Shown here in pieces: positions 1-14,000 of a stretch of DNA of 64,000 nt. The notes under the pieces were generated by a model. That model did not search any database. It was given only the letters and a program-made list of their open reading frames with translations, and was not told the DNA's origin. Origin of the DNA: Dipetalonema caudispina (lineage: Eukaryota; Nematoda; Chromadorea; Rhabditida; Onchocercidae). Position numbers and translations under genes: made by a program. The stretch is from positions 1 through 64,000 of the forward strand of contig JABVXV010000227.1 in NCBI GenBank assembly GCA_013365325.1. The letters are read 5' to 3'. Position 1 is the first letter of the stretch, and every line of letters begins with the position of its first letter.

Positions 1-188
1 ATGCATAAATGTTATCAAAAAAAGTAAAATTGATTATTGATTATTGTTATTGATTAAATGAATTATATGCATAAATGTTATCAAAAAAAGTAAAATTGAT
101 TATTGATTATTGTTATTGATTAAATGAATTATATGCATATATGTTATCAAAAAAAGTAAAATTGATTATTGATTATTGTTATTGATTG
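1..188. repeat. 66-bp tandem repeat at the left edge
   Basis: A 66-bp unit beginning ATGCATAAATGTTATC starts at 1, 67 and 133. The first two copies are identical, and the third has ATGCATAT in place of ATGCATAA and diverges after about 55 bp. The array touches the window edge, so its true length is unknown. It may be the end of a larger satellite. Confidence 0.9.
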
Positions 189-232
189 TTGATAATTGAT
201 GGAAATTCATTTCAATAAATGATTATTAATTC

Positions 233-283
<51 letters not shown>

Positions 284-897
284 AAAAAAAGAAGGAAAGG
301 AAAGAAAGAAAGAAAAGTGGCAATGAATCTCTAAAAGAAATGATAATAAAATGTTAACTAAAGCAGAAAAAGCATTACAAATATCATTCTATCTAATTTA
401 TTCATTCTATCAATCAATCTATCTATCTATCTACCTATCCATCTATCTATCTATCTACCTATCAATCAATCTATTTATTTCTTATTTTAAAGCAACAACA
501 ATAACAACCAAAAAAGGAAAAATTTGAATTGAATAAAATAGAGCAAATAGTGGTAATAATAATATTTCTATTATCATTTAAATCTTTTCATAATTATTTT
601 TCCACTCTTTTCTGAAAATAACAAAAAAAAAAAAAGAAAAGAAAATCATCTTTCATTCCCCTTTGACCTCCTCATCTTTTCAATTCTTTTGGCTTCCTTT
701 TTTTCCACTTAAATTAGGCCATTCTAAAATAGCTATAGCAAGAAAAAAAGAAAAAAAGAAATAGAAGGTTTAATCCATTATTGGTTATCAATTTATGGAA
801 AAATAGTAAATTTTAACATGTAAATTTATTTATTCTTTTTATTTTTTTTTTTAGGTCACAACCATTCATATCTTTATTAACCATCCTTTCTCCTCCT

Positions 898-932
<35 letters not shown>

Positions 933-1118
933 GCTATTCTTGTTATTTTTGGTTATTTAATTTCGCATTTTTAATTTTCATTATTGAAAGAAATATAATT
1001 TGATCAAAAACATCCTCTTTCAATATAGATTTTTCTAAATTTCGTAATAATAGATTCATTTCCGGAAACGGTTAAAAAAATCTCTCTTTTTTTTTTTCTC
1101 TCTCTCTCTCTTACTCAC
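189..1118. other. Low-complexity non-coding stretch
   Basis: Contains an A tract (about 235-281), an ATCT/ACCT tetranucleotide microsatellite (about 411-475), CT-rich tracts (about 896-930 and 1081-1111) and AT-rich sequence. No gene is supported here. Confidence 0.7.
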
Positions 1119-1227
1119 ATCCTCTCTTTAGGCATAAGATCAATTGATCATTTGATAAGAGAAGCAATGTGAAAGTAAACATTCTTACGGCTAGGAAGGG
1201 AAGAATTATGGGGAGCGGATGATACAT
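1119..1227 (-). CDS. Possible first exon with signal peptide (weak)
   Basis: On the minus strand an ATG at 1227 opens a hydrophobic stretch (MYHPLPIILPFLAVRMFTF) that resembles a signal peptide. It can end either at a GTAAGA donor (exon end 1189) or at a GTGAGT donor (exon end 1119, phase 1). The GC content is higher than in the surroundings. Any following exons would lie further left and possibly outside the window, and none could be identified. A 36-codon open frame can arise by chance, so this is only a candidate. Confidence 0.15.
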
Positions 1228-1543
1228 TTTACACGTAGCAAAATTTTAAACTTCCCAGGAAAGTTTACTACTGTCGATCGATCAATCGATCAATTGAATT
1301 GTTGAATGAACGGATGATAAACATGAATGGATGAACAGATAAATGTGAATAGTATGAATGAATGAATCATTAACGTGAATAAAAGTGTCATATGTTATTT
1401 ACCATTCTACTACACAAGGCAGTCAAATAGCTAACGGCTAATGAACAAAGGTCAATTTTATCTGTCGAAATATTACTTCATCAAAAACTTTAAAGTTGAC
1501 AGTATGATACAAAAGTTATCGTGTTTAGAAAGAAGAAAAGATT

Positions 1544-1790
1544 GATGATGATTCAATGATGATGATGATGATGATGACGGTGATGATTGCGATGATGATG
1601 ATGATGATTACGATGGTGAATGATGATGATTGCGATGATGATGATGATGATGACAATGATGACTGCGATGGTGATGATGATGATGATGATGATTGCGATG
1701 ATGATGATGATGATTGCGATGATGATGATGATGATGATGATTGCGATGATGATGATGATGATGATGATTGCGATGATGATGAAAACAAAT
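1544..1790. repeat. GAT/ATG trinucleotide microsatellite
   Basis: Imperfect (GAT)n, interrupted at intervals by GCG and CAA-type variants (TTGCGATGATGAT modules). It generates long Asp, Met and Ser ORFs on both strands, which are artefacts of the repeat. Confidence 0.95.
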
Positions 1791-1924
1791 TCATAAAGTA
1801 AACAATGGAAGAAATAGGAGAGAATTAGTAAATTGACAGAAATCCAAACTAAAGATGAATTTCTGTTAAAGCATTATTCATCTTGTATCATCGATCATTT
1901 TTCACTTTATTTGTTCAAAGAACA

Positions 1925-1992
<68 letters not shown>

Positions 1993-2019
1993 AAAGAAAA
2001 AAAAAAAAAAAAAAAAAAA
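1925..2019. repeat. Long A homopolymer
   Basis: Roughly 95 bp of almost pure A with isolated G interruptions. It is the longest of the many A/T tracts in the window. Confidence 0.95.
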
Positions 2020-2756
2020 TTTATAATTTTAATAGAAATTTTAATAGAAAATTATGCTAATGAATAAAAATTGCGATAGAAAGGAAGAGGTGAGAAAAAA
2101 AAGAAAAAAAGAAAAAGAAAAGCAAAAGAAAGAAATCAAAAGAAGTTTGCAATAAATTTGCAACAATGTCTGATATTTTGGAAGAGAAAGAGATGAAGAG
2201 AGAAATGAAGAAGGAAAGAGAAAGAGAGAGAGAGAGAGAGAGACAGGGGGAGAGAGAATAAGAAGGAAATATTTCATGAGATTGAGATTATTTCAATAAT
2301 TTGATATTTGATGCATTTTAAAATGTGTCAAATAGAATATGCATTTTTACATATTGAGAATTCATTGAAGATATTAATGATATATATATATTGTTGAATA
2401 AAATACTTAATACTTTCTTATTTAGCCTCTTTTTTTTTTTTTTTTCTTTGAGAGAGAGAGAGAGAGACTATTTAAATGGTACTAAAATAACTCAAATGAA
2501 ATAAAATTTTAATAACTCTAAGCTATAAATGTTATGATTGAATTGTTATAGTGTTTCCAATCTATTCCGTCTATATATACGACGATATGAAATAATGAAG
2601 TGATAATTATAAAATAAATGATTTAATTAAAATTAACTGAAAGAATATGTAATCTTAAACTTTCAATTTCAGTATTTTTGATGATATTTAAATAGAAATC
2701 AAAGATAAAGCAAATATAATTACTTTCCACTTACCTAACCTATGCATAAATATCTA

Positions 2757-2854
2757 TCAATTGTTACTGTGCCGAAAAATGTATGATCCTTTTGGGGAAC
2801 TTTTCACTTCTCCTTCAATTTCGGTGAACTTTTCGACATAATCCGGTAATCTAT
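2757..2854 (-). CDS. Candidate terminal exon, unknown protein
   Basis: On the minus strand, an acceptor reading CAATAACAG is followed by a phase-1 open segment of 32 codons ending in TGA at 2759-2757. The peptide has a balanced, charged composition (RLPDYVEKFTEIEGEVK, then KGSYIF) unlike translated AT-rich noise. A second open segment lies upstream on the same strand (about 2950-3055), but no consistent phase joins the two. It could be the 3' end of a small gene or a fossil. I do not recognise the family. Confidence 0.25.
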
Positions 2855-3460
2855 CTGTTATTGTTAGCTTTTTCAAAAAAAAAAAAAAATTTCATCGTTT
2901 GCAAAATTTATTATGATTGTTTGTTGCTTCCTCCATCATATCATTATCATTATGCTACGAAGCTTACACCATCAAAAGATATTGCACAGATATTCGGTTA
3001 AACTTTCTAAAAAGATAGGTAATCTGAAACGGTAAATGTGCGCCGAGAAATTAACTTCCGCATTCTTATCTTATTCAATCAGATCCAATTTACTATTAAA
3101 AATCAAACGAATGGTTGAATTATTTTAAATACTAAATGTTAGTTGATTCATATTTTATATATGTAGTAACTTTCATCAATTTACATGATAGTTTACCTGA
3201 AATTCTATAATGTTACTATACTTCAACATATCCCGAAGCTAATTTTAAGCCATTATATATCCAATTTTTTTCTTTTAATCAAATCCGACAAACTTGGCCT
3301 GATGAATTATTATCAGTATCTGTTGAAAGGCATATTGATCAATCATATCTGATGGATCAGTTGTATTATGGGTACAGAAAACAGATAACATATTGCATTA
3401 AATATGGGAATAATTTTTACTGAATAACTTGACACTGATATAATATTATCTTTCCTCTTC

Positions 3461-3560
3461 AATATGAAATCAATTATTTTATGCTTTAATATGAAATCAA
3501 TTATTTTATGTTTTGAAGTGAAATCAATTATTTCATTACTTTATATGAAACTAATTGGAT
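3461..3560. repeat. 27-bp tandem repeat, about 3.5 copies
   Basis: Units containing ATATGAAATCAATTATTT start at about 3461, 3488, 3515 and 3542, and they diverge progressively. Confidence 0.8.
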
Positions 3561-4206
3561 TAAAAGATATGTATTAATTTGATGCATACATTTTATGCTA
3601 TAATGAATTTAAAAAAATTCAAAAATGGAAAATTAGCAATGATTGTTTTAGGAGAAATAATATATATATTATAACTGCAAAAAGTATTAGAAGAAATAAA
3701 TTTTGAAAGGATACGAAGTAAACCCATTAGTTTAATGTGTAACTTCAGAAATTTATCGATTAAATTTTGAAGAAGTCTTTTGAGCCATTGTGATGTGAAA
3801 AAAAAAAAAAAAAAAAAAGAAAAAAGTCAAAAAAAGTTTTAAAACAGATGTAAATTATCTGTTCATACATAAAGATAGATAGATGAAGAGAGAGAGAGAG
3901 AGAGAGGAAGAGGAGGAAAGAAAAAAAGGGTAAAGAAAGGGAGAGAAAGGAAGTAGATAGAAGCACTTTTAGCTAAAATTTATTTGACAATACATTTTCA
4001 AGTGAAAATAACTTGTCAGGGGCATATTAATATGTTATCTATTATTAAAAAAAAAAGGTTTTTCAAAAAATGAATTAAAAAAAAAAAAGGAAAACAGAAA
4101 AAAAAAACAATCAAATTAGTAACAATTATTATAATTAAATGAATTAATTTTTTTTTTTTTTTTTACCATCCTTTCATTGTATCCTTTTATTTAATTTCAT
4201 TAAAGG

Positions 4207-4242
<36 letters not shown>

Positions 4243-5902
4243 AGGAAAAAAAAAAGGAAAGGAAAAGAAAGAGAAAGTTTTGAAAATATGTTTTTCAAAT
4301 CGATTTTAACAGAAGGGAAAACAGAAAAGGTATACTCTGATAGGGAAGAATAATGGCGAAAAAGTCGATTGTTGCACTGGTGATGATGATGATGATGATG
4401 GTGATGATGATGTTGATGATGATGGTGATGATGATGGTAATGATGATGATCGTTGTAGCATCATTGTTGTATATGCATTGAATCAAAATGCATCACTGTT
4501 GGGAAATTTTTCTTTCAAAATGGAAAAACGATTTTTAATCCAATTCTTTTCTTTTTTTTTCCATTTTTTTTTTTTTTTAATTAAATAAATAAATATATTA
4601 GGGAAAGAAAGAGAAATAATTTAAATTATATATATATATATGAATTTTATACCAACAATTCATTTACTATTTTATGAAAAAAAAAAAAAAAAAAGAATCA
4701 TTATCTCGGAAGGGATGGGATAGGTAGAGGATGAAAATAGTACACATATAAATAATATGAATTTGATTACTATATTAAATAAGAAATGAAAAAAGGGAGG
4801 GAAAGAGAAAAAAAAGATAAATGGAAGAAATATTTTATGATAAAATTTATAAAAAGAAGATCTAATCAGAATTTCATTCTTTTTTTAACAATAAATAATT
4901 ATACGTGTTGAATAATATTAATTATATATGGAAATTAAGTTTTAGTTAATTTTAAATTTAATTTTTGTAAAACTAAATTCTATTTTCATTCCAATTTTAC
5001 AAAATTGTTAACAATATCTATTTTGCCTGTAGAACAGCATAAATTAATTGTTCAATTAGAATTAATTTAAATATACTTAGATATTAGTGATAAGCCATAT
5101 TAAGCTAATTTCCGATAAATTTCTAATGGTAACAAATATTTCTAACCATAATTCCATAAATTATTGAAATCTCTTGAATGCTAATAATTTAATTATGCAA
5201 TTTGTTTTATCGTAAATGAAAAATATATCTTAAAAAAAAATGAATGAAAAATGGAGAAGGAATAGAAATGATGTAGTAATATGATATGAATTTGAAATGA
5301 TTTCCATGCTAACTGTAATAATTGTATGAACATTAATTAGGCTAATTTTAAGTTCAAAAAAATGAGTCAAGTTTTTGAAAAAAAAAAAAAAAAAAAAAAA
5401 GAAAATTCAAACAAATAGTTTATATTTAATAAGGCCAAATTTTGGATAACATTTAATAGTTCATCAAATAGTAACTTGCAACTATATGATAGGCTATAAA
5501 AAAGTAAAAATATGAAATGTAACGAATAGGAAATACTCACCTCAAATAAATTCACTTTTTTTTTTCTCTCTCTCTCTCTCTCTCTGTCTCTTTCTCCCTT
5601 TCCCTTTCCCCTCTCTATTTCCTATCTTTTAAGCTATTGAAAATGTCACACTATTTGGAGTGTGATATTGATGGATAAATTATGCTTCTTAGGAAAGAAA
5701 ATGCCAAGCCAATTGTTGGCTTGCTCCCTTGGCTTTATTTTGATTTAAATTGATTTTTGCAAAATAGTACGGACAAAAAGGAGAGTTTTAGGAAGAAAAA
5801 GAGAAAAAATGATGAAATTGATGAAAAAAGAGAAAAAGAAAGATAGAAAAGAAGAGAAGGAAAAATATTTTATATGAAATCAATTGCTACTGATGAATCG
5901 GA

Positions 5903-5952
<50 letters not shown>

Positions 5953-8500
5953 AAAAAAAAGTGCATAAATTTAAAGTGGAAGAAATTGAAATTAACGGTA
6001 ATCGATAGGTTAAAGAAAAAAAAAAAAAAAAAGCCTTGTCATTTCATTTATATTAGCTTTGCCATATATGGCTCTTTTATTTCTAGGCTATATATTCTAG
6101 GCTACATATTCTGTATAATTTAAGAACTTCTCCATCACTCATTTACACCTCAATCGTCCATTCTTCACGAAAATCAAACTAAGAGATAAATGACAAAAGT
6201 AAATCATTCTCCATTTTAAATTATTCGCTGACCTTATTGAAATATTGAAAATTTTCCAAAAACATTTTACTTCTAATTTAATTTCAAAATAATGAAAAAA
6301 AAAAAAAACAAAAGATAAAAAAGCTAACAATTTTTTTGGAAAGGAAAATAAGCGAAGCATTAAAAAATATAGGATTTACCTAATTATTTAAACAATAACA
6401 ATTAATTACAATAGGTATTGTTTAATTTATTCCATCAAAGAGCTGTTAAAAAGAAGAGAGAAAATTGAAAAAAAATATATACTAAAAGATAGGAATTGCA
6501 ATAAATTTTACTATTTAAATTCTAGTATTAAAATTAAGTATACATAAAAATACCTATTGTTTTTTAGCTTTTCGTATTTATTATTTCGCTTCTAAATTTT
6601 ACATCTATAATTACTTAATTTTATTTGTAGTTGTGTGTATTTAAAATCTTCATATGTTAATTTTTTACAGTGTAAATTAAGCTGCTTTAAACCTATCAAT
6701 AGAATTAATTGACATTCAAAATTTTCGAGTGATATTTTTGATATTGCTTATTGATTGATATATTTATAAAAATTACAATGAATGAAATGATTCATACAAT
6801 TTGATGACACATACACGCTACCAAAATTGGTTAGAAGTGGAAATGACGACAAAATTTCACCACCAAATGATATCATTCATTCCTTCTCTCTTTAAATTTG
6901 CGATGACAAGAAAAAAAAGCGAAACATTTCCACCTTCTTACCTTTTTTTTTTTTTCTCATTCTATTTAAATGAATGGAAAAATAATTTCAATTGTAAATT
7001 TACCTTCTGTTTTTCTTTTATTTTGTTTTTTTGTTCAAATATTTCGTTTTTTTTTTTTTACATTGGTAATTCTCATAAAGTTTTAAAAATATATTTCTCT
7101 TTATGGAATGAAAACTTTTTTTTTTTTTCAACAAATTTTATTTTTTATTTCTGCAATAATCATTGGTTATTACCATTCGTTTTTTTTTTTTTTAATTTTA
7201 TTTTATTTTTTTAGCAAGCAGCTGTTTGCATTTTCTATCACTCCCTTTGGGCGATATCTTTTTTCTTTTTTAATTCTTTTTTTTTTTTTGAAATCGATAA
7301 CAAATTAAAATGCAAAATGAATGGTTCAATTGGATACATACCGTATGAATTATTTGTTAATTTGAGGATAAAAATAAATATCCTATCTGATTCATCAATT
7401 TTTCAAATCCAATGAAAACTAGTAAGCTAAGCTATTGTTATCACAAAGCTATTGCTTTTTTCGATTGGTATTTATAATGAATTTTCAAATTTCCTACAAT
7501 TTTATCTCAATCTTTCTTTCTAAGCTATTCAAGCATGAATATACATTTCAATGCAAAATGCTTATTTTGTTGAATCTTTCGAAACAAATCTATTTTTCAT
7601 TTCCATCAATTTGAAAATATTAAAAAAAAAAGAGAGATGACTTCAACTAATCAAGTCTTATCGACTAAGTCTAACAAACTATTTCTATGTCTGGCTAATG
7701 AACTAGTTACAACACTATAATATCTTGAAATAGGTTTGATAGCTATCATGACAAAACCTGAATTCGAAACCACTAAATAAAAGGATATACGGATGAATTT
7801 TCAGGCCTTCGAATTAATTTGATACCTTTATAGAATAAATTATTTTCGAGAGCGAAATCTATAATGTCCAACTGAAAATATGGGACGAAAGAAATTGATG
7901 GAAGAATTAGAAAGACGAATTGTATGCATGGATAAGCAAAACAAATCAAATTCGAGTGATGGATTTTGCATAATAGGCAGATTATCCTTCATCGTATGAG
8001 ACATGAATGTGAAGTAAAGTATCATTTCGTTTTCATATATTTACTAATTAATATTCGTTTTAGCACTTCAAGACTTTTATTCCATATATCTGCTCATTTT
8101 TATGAAGTACACTAAATTGCAAGTATGAAAATTACCTTCAAAAATTAAGAAGTCTTAAAAAAATAAATTAATAATCCGAAGAAATTATAATGATTGTTAT
8201 CAAATCATATCGTACATTGATTCTTACAAAATAACAATTAAAGAATAATAATATCTTTCATCAGTTTTAATAATAATGATGTGAAAGGTGTGATAACAAA
8301 TAATGATTATTACTGTAGTCAGTTATCCAACAATCTGTTAATATTACTATCACTGAATCGTCATCATATTATTAATCCTTATACCGCTAATTTTTAACAA
8401 TCAACAAATCAAATATCATATTTTACATCATACTTTCCCAAAATTTTGTCCTTATTTATTCTTTTTTAAGGATATCGTATAATATATTTAAGGATACGGT
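3561..8500. other. Gene desert, AT-rich
   Basis: Contains A tracts (about 4209-4242, 5379-5400 and 5903-5950), a GATGAT microsatellite at about 4378-4450, AG/CT-rich tracts and T-rich low-complexity sequence (6940-7290). The open frames here are poly-Lys or poly-Phe products of homopolymers. A short frame at 7880-7993 (+) is discussed among the rejected items. No gene is supported. Confidence 0.6.
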
Positions 8501-8542
8501 ATATGTCATATCTGAGGATATGGTATATGTACCATATCCTTA

Positions 8543-8613
<71 letters not shown>

Positions 8614-8646
8614 TTATTTATTTATTTATTCATTTATTCATTTATA
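8501..8646. repeat. Small inverted repeat, (AT)n and (TTTA)n
   Basis: AGGATATGGTA and its reverse complement TACCATATCCT flank a 4-nt loop (about 8514-8539). They are followed by about 64 bp of pure (AT)n (8546-8609) and then TTTA/TTCA tetranucleotides. The inverted repeat and AT run would readily extrude a cruciform. Confidence 0.9.
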
Positions 8647-10884
8647 TTTCTATAAAATCGTAATGTATAATAAATAAATATGTCATTATCGTCCTTTTTG
8701 GTACTTTCATTCTATCTAATTATTACAGTTGCTGATTTTATATACTAGTAAATTTTACCGTATTTAAAAGAGTATTAGAGTAATAATAATAGTGATAAAA
8801 ATAATGTATTTTGCATAGGAAACTATAATTATTAAATGCATCAATAGAGATAGTATCGTCTCATTCATTACAGAATTGAATAAATAATAAGAAGTAATCA
8901 TAAGCCTATATGGATAAGAGGGAATTGGGAAAACAATCATTTTTTTTTAATCATAAAAAGATTAAAATCTCTCTTACCATTAGACATATAAATGAACGTA
9001 TTATTTTTAATATTATTTTTAAGAAAAAATCGATAAAATAAGTGATATCGCATGAGATATAAATGGATATATGCAAATTGTAATTGACTAATTAATAGCA
9101 AATGATGGATATAGCCAATATTTGACAAATATTTTACCAGAGGATAAATGATTGATATGTAATGATATTAGGTATGCAATTAAATGGAATGGAATAAAAT
9201 TAAGTAATGCAAAATAAATAAGTGCAATTCGCCATATTCGTCAGTGATTGATGATATGAAAATATCTATGCAAAATAACGAATATGCTAATAAGAGGAGA
9301 AAACAAAAGGTTAAAAAATTAAAATTAAATGGAAGGAGAAAACAAAGTTGTTTGGTAAGGTATACGTATAAGAATTGAAGTAGTTAAATTAAATTGAATT
9401 AATAGTAATGATTTGTAATTAATAAAAGAAAAATTGTTCCACAGGTTGCATTAAAGAAATAGAGAGAAAAAAAAGAAAGATTGGATAAATTTCACATCAA
9501 TTTAACCTAAATTTCTTTTCTAATTCTATGATGTCATTTTTTCGTTCTCTTCAAACAGAGAGCAAATCAAAAATTTTTAATATTTTATTCGTCCGAAATT
9601 GAAATGATTCTCAGAAGTGACATATGTCGTCGACATTCTATGACGATTCCATTGATAGCTGTGAAAAGGAAGAAATATATTCTTCTTCGTTTTGATTTAA
9701 AGATATAAAGTAGAAATTGGTCTTTGATCGATACATGAAATAGGCTTAGTCATATGCAAATAATTGTCGGAACAGGAAAGAATCCATTTCGGCAAGAGCA
9801 TTTCGAACATTTATTTTTCATTATTCATTGTCTATCATATATGTAAAATCAATTATTTTGGCATTTAAGAAAGATTAAGCTTGTTCAAAAAAACGGAATA
9901 AAATATAACCGTCCATAATAATAATGCTAACGCTTAAAATAATGATAATATTGATAGTAACAAATGCTGATGATGATTGTAATAGTAATACTACTAATGA
10001 TAGTGGTAATAATTATAATAATAATGATAACCATTGCAGGAAGCGATATTAGCTTTAGATTGTTAGAGGAATATATGATGATAATAGCAATGATAATAAT
10101 GCTAACTATAGCTGATAATAATATTAGCTTGCAAATTGGCAGGGAAATATACACTGTATGCTAAAGTATTCGATTATAATGATATCAATAATCCCAATTG
10201 TATTTAGTGATAAGAGAATTTTCTCAGCTAGTAATTAAATGATTGGAATTAAAAAAACTAATCTTTTCTGAACTAAAAATTAATCCAATCGTTTAATTTA
10301 TAAATTGAAAAAATTTTTTTATCAATAATACAGTTGCGATTATTAATATTACATATATTCAAGTTAGTACAATTAAATTTGTTTCCATTACATCATTTAG
10401 CTAATTACTACCCAAACATATGAAACAACAATCGAACATAACAAATTAGTCAATATGTACTGTACAGTAACAGTAATTATATAACAAATAATCACATATA
10501 TAATTATACAAAAAAAAATAATAATAATAATAAAATAAATTCAGATTTATTTAAAAGCAAATTATGAAACTTTGAAAACAAAAAAAAAAAAAAAAAAGAA
10601 AAAAAGAGAAGCTATAATTGTATATTAAATTACAAAGAAGTACAATAAATAAATGCAATTTCAAAATATAATATTAACTGTAATAACTCTGAAAAAATCT
10701 ATATGAGATATTAAAACTAATTAATTCGTATCATTGAATAATTTCTTTATTTCATCATTATCATTATACCTAAAAACAGATCATATGGGATGAGATGTGA
10801 TTGTTCCCTTTCAATAATAACAATTACTAATAATAATTTATGGATAACGCATCTCATTTCAATTTTAAATTTCATCTCAATTCT

Positions 10885-10933
<49 letters not shown>

Positions 10934-10978
10934 CAGAAAGAAATGTAAAATATTGATTTTTGAAGTTTTTGCTTCAAA

Positions 10979-11026
<48 letters not shown>

Positions 11027-14000
11027 AAGATATATTGCCTGAAAATAATTACGAAGTTAAAAATGACTCCTGTTTTATTAATTAATTTAAATATGAAATT
11101 GAAATGAAATAGATGGATTATTCGTTAGCCGTTTATTGCATAAATGGATGAATGATAGGGAGAAATGAAAAATAAAAAAAAAAAAAAAATTGGAAAAAAA
11201 AAAAGATATGAACAAATGGAGTGGCATATATTTGCATTGCTATGATCACTTGATGCTTTCTTAAGCGCTATTGAAATCATCAGTATTAGCATTTAAATGA
11301 AATTAATAAACGAGAAGAGTTCAAATATGTCGTAGAAAATAAAAAGAAAGAGAAAAACAAGACAAAACAAACAATCGTTGTTATCATTTAATGAAATGAT
11401 TAGAATTTAAATTAAGCATCCTTAGCTATTAATAACTAGCATAATTTTATAATGCAAGCTAAAATTTTCAATAATTTGAGTTAATCCTACAATTTTTTAA
11501 TTCAAACTGCAATTTTCTCTCTCTCTCTCTCTGTCTTTCTCTTTCTTAGCCAACAATAATAGCAAAATTTTACTGTAAAGGAATGAATGAATGTGTTGAT
11601 TAAAATATAACAGATAGAAAATTAAATATAATTTGGTAAAAGTGTTGTAAACAGGTTGGATTGTACGGTATGTAAACAGGAAATGAAATGAATTGTACTA
11701 ATAGGTCATTACCATCATTCTATCAACAACAACAACAACAACAACAACAATATATATATGTCATCTAATAATTTTTCATTAAATTATTTCAAAAGTTTAT
11801 GAAAGTAATTTAAATTTAACCTTATTACTTTATCATTATATTTGTTAAGCATTAACACTTTCAAAGATTTATCAAATCTTAACTTTCAATTATTATCCTT
11901 ATCATTTCTATTCTATTTTAATTTCTAAGCATTTATCCTTTTTTTTTTTTTTTTTTTTTTTTCTGGCAATTAATTCTACTAGGCTTCAACTTTTAAACAT
12001 TACTGCTATATTTTAACCATTTTTAAGATGATACTTTTTCATGCATTACTTTTGCTTAACACTTTCAAGTCTTATCCTCATCATATTTACTAGGCTTTAA
12101 TTTTAATACAACAAAAAAAAAAAAAAGAGAAAACATTACAAATTTTAGCGAAATTTTAGTTTTCATGTAATTATTAGGAAAATAAAATGTTAGAATTTTA
12201 GTCCATTAAATGAGTTGAAATAGAAACATAAAATTTCGTTGCATTAAGGCATTAAAGGAGCATTGGCCAGAACAGATGGAATTTTCTAATGGTTACTAAC
12301 CATTTTAAGACTACTGCAATTTCATTTCTATAAATGAAAATAACGTTAGCTCATTTTCAATATCAGCCAATATACATTTATTTGTATATTGCATAAAGAG
12401 AGAGAGGGAGAGAGAGAGAGGGAGAGAGAGGGAGGGAGAGAGAAAGAAAAGGCAAAGAAGTAAGTAGTAATAATAGTATTGACGAACGAATATGGAATTA
12501 ATGAATTCAAAGGAAGTGAAGCAAATTTACAATTTAGTATAATTGCAGTAAAATATTGGAATTGTGCTGAGTTAATTTGGAAATTTTTCATATTTCTTAA
12601 AATTAAACCTAAAGTTAAAGTCAATTTTTTTTTTTTCTTTTCCCACTGTTAAATATAATATTTGATGTATCACATTTAGATATAATCCCTTTGAATGGCC
12701 TTTTCTCTCTCTCTCTCTCTCTGTTCCTACTATTGTTTAATTTTTTTTTTTTTTTAACAAGAATTTTCTACAATACAATTTTAGAAGTGAATTCTCATTT
12801 AAGATATTAATAAATATATAATTAATCAGAAATGAAAGGCAGAAATTTATAATATACTAATTATTAAATGAATAGATCACACCAATCACAGTATTTGTTC
12901 AAGCAAAAATATTTTTAATCTTATATTTATTATATATTATTAATTTATTCTTATATTTATTTTGAATTTTTCGTTATTTATATTATGCATATATGATTTT
13001 AGAAATTTATTCTTCCGTAATTAAAACAAAATCTTCTAACATTTCGAGAAAATAATTTAAAAAAACAAATGATATATCTATCTACTATATTATGATTAAA
13101 ATCTTATTGCTACTACTGTAATATTTACTATTACCTATACTTTTATCATACAAATAGTATCCGAAAATATCATAATGAATAGGTTCCGATACGGCAATAT
13201 TGATTGTAGTATCTGAGATGATAATGTTGATGATAAAGTAGAAAGAATTTGATGCTTTTGCTAATTGATAGTAGCTATGATAATGATTTAATTATAGCAA
13301 ACTTATAACATACTTCGTAAAAGCTCTCGCATTTATGTCTTGTGATAAAACTTCATCAATAATGATATTTGCTGCTAATATAAATGAAATTATCTCAATT
13401 TCCACCTTATTTCGAAATTAAAGCAAATGTTAAATTATATTGAATATATAATATTATTCTTTTTTAAATATTATTTACAAATTTAGATAATTAAAAAAAT
13501 TTTTTAATAAAATGATTTATATATGTATATATATAATAGGTTTGAAGTGATATTATTAAATTGAACGACCAACGCTAAAATAACTTCAATAGCAGCAATA
13601 GCGCATAAAATAGTTTATTTGTTGATAGAATGAAAAGGAAGAATAGATTAGAAATTAAAAAAAAAGCAATTTTTTTTTTTTTTTTTTTGAACAATTTAAA
13701 CAAAAATCGAATAACATTCACTAAAATTATGAAAAAAAAAAGAGAAACCATAACGAATTAATTAAATATCTGTAATTTGTTTTTCTTTTTTTTCTTTTTT
13801 TGCAGTATTTCATTAATTCATTACCATTTTTTTTTAATTTGAAAATTTAAAAAAATCATTAAAGAAATTAATGAGATGATATTTTAATAGATTGAAAAAA
13901 AAAAGAGAAAAATTCGATGATAATATTTTTATGAAGTAGAAAAATATATTTCGTCCGATAGCAAAGAAATCAAAAGTATTTTCGCTCTTCCTCTCTCTCT

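Noticed and set aside
1525..1801. Ser-rich and Asp/Met-rich open frames
   Set aside because: They are translations of the GAT microsatellite in different frames, with no codon variety or splice context.
7880..7993. 38-codon frame (+) starting MGRKKLMEELERR with a GTATGA donor
   Set aside because: Composition is plausible, but there is no partner exon, no recognised family and no upstream acceptor. Too short to call.
9570..9665. Minus-strand segment after a TTTTCACAG acceptor
   Set aside because: It gives only about 28 codons in one frame and has no partner exon.
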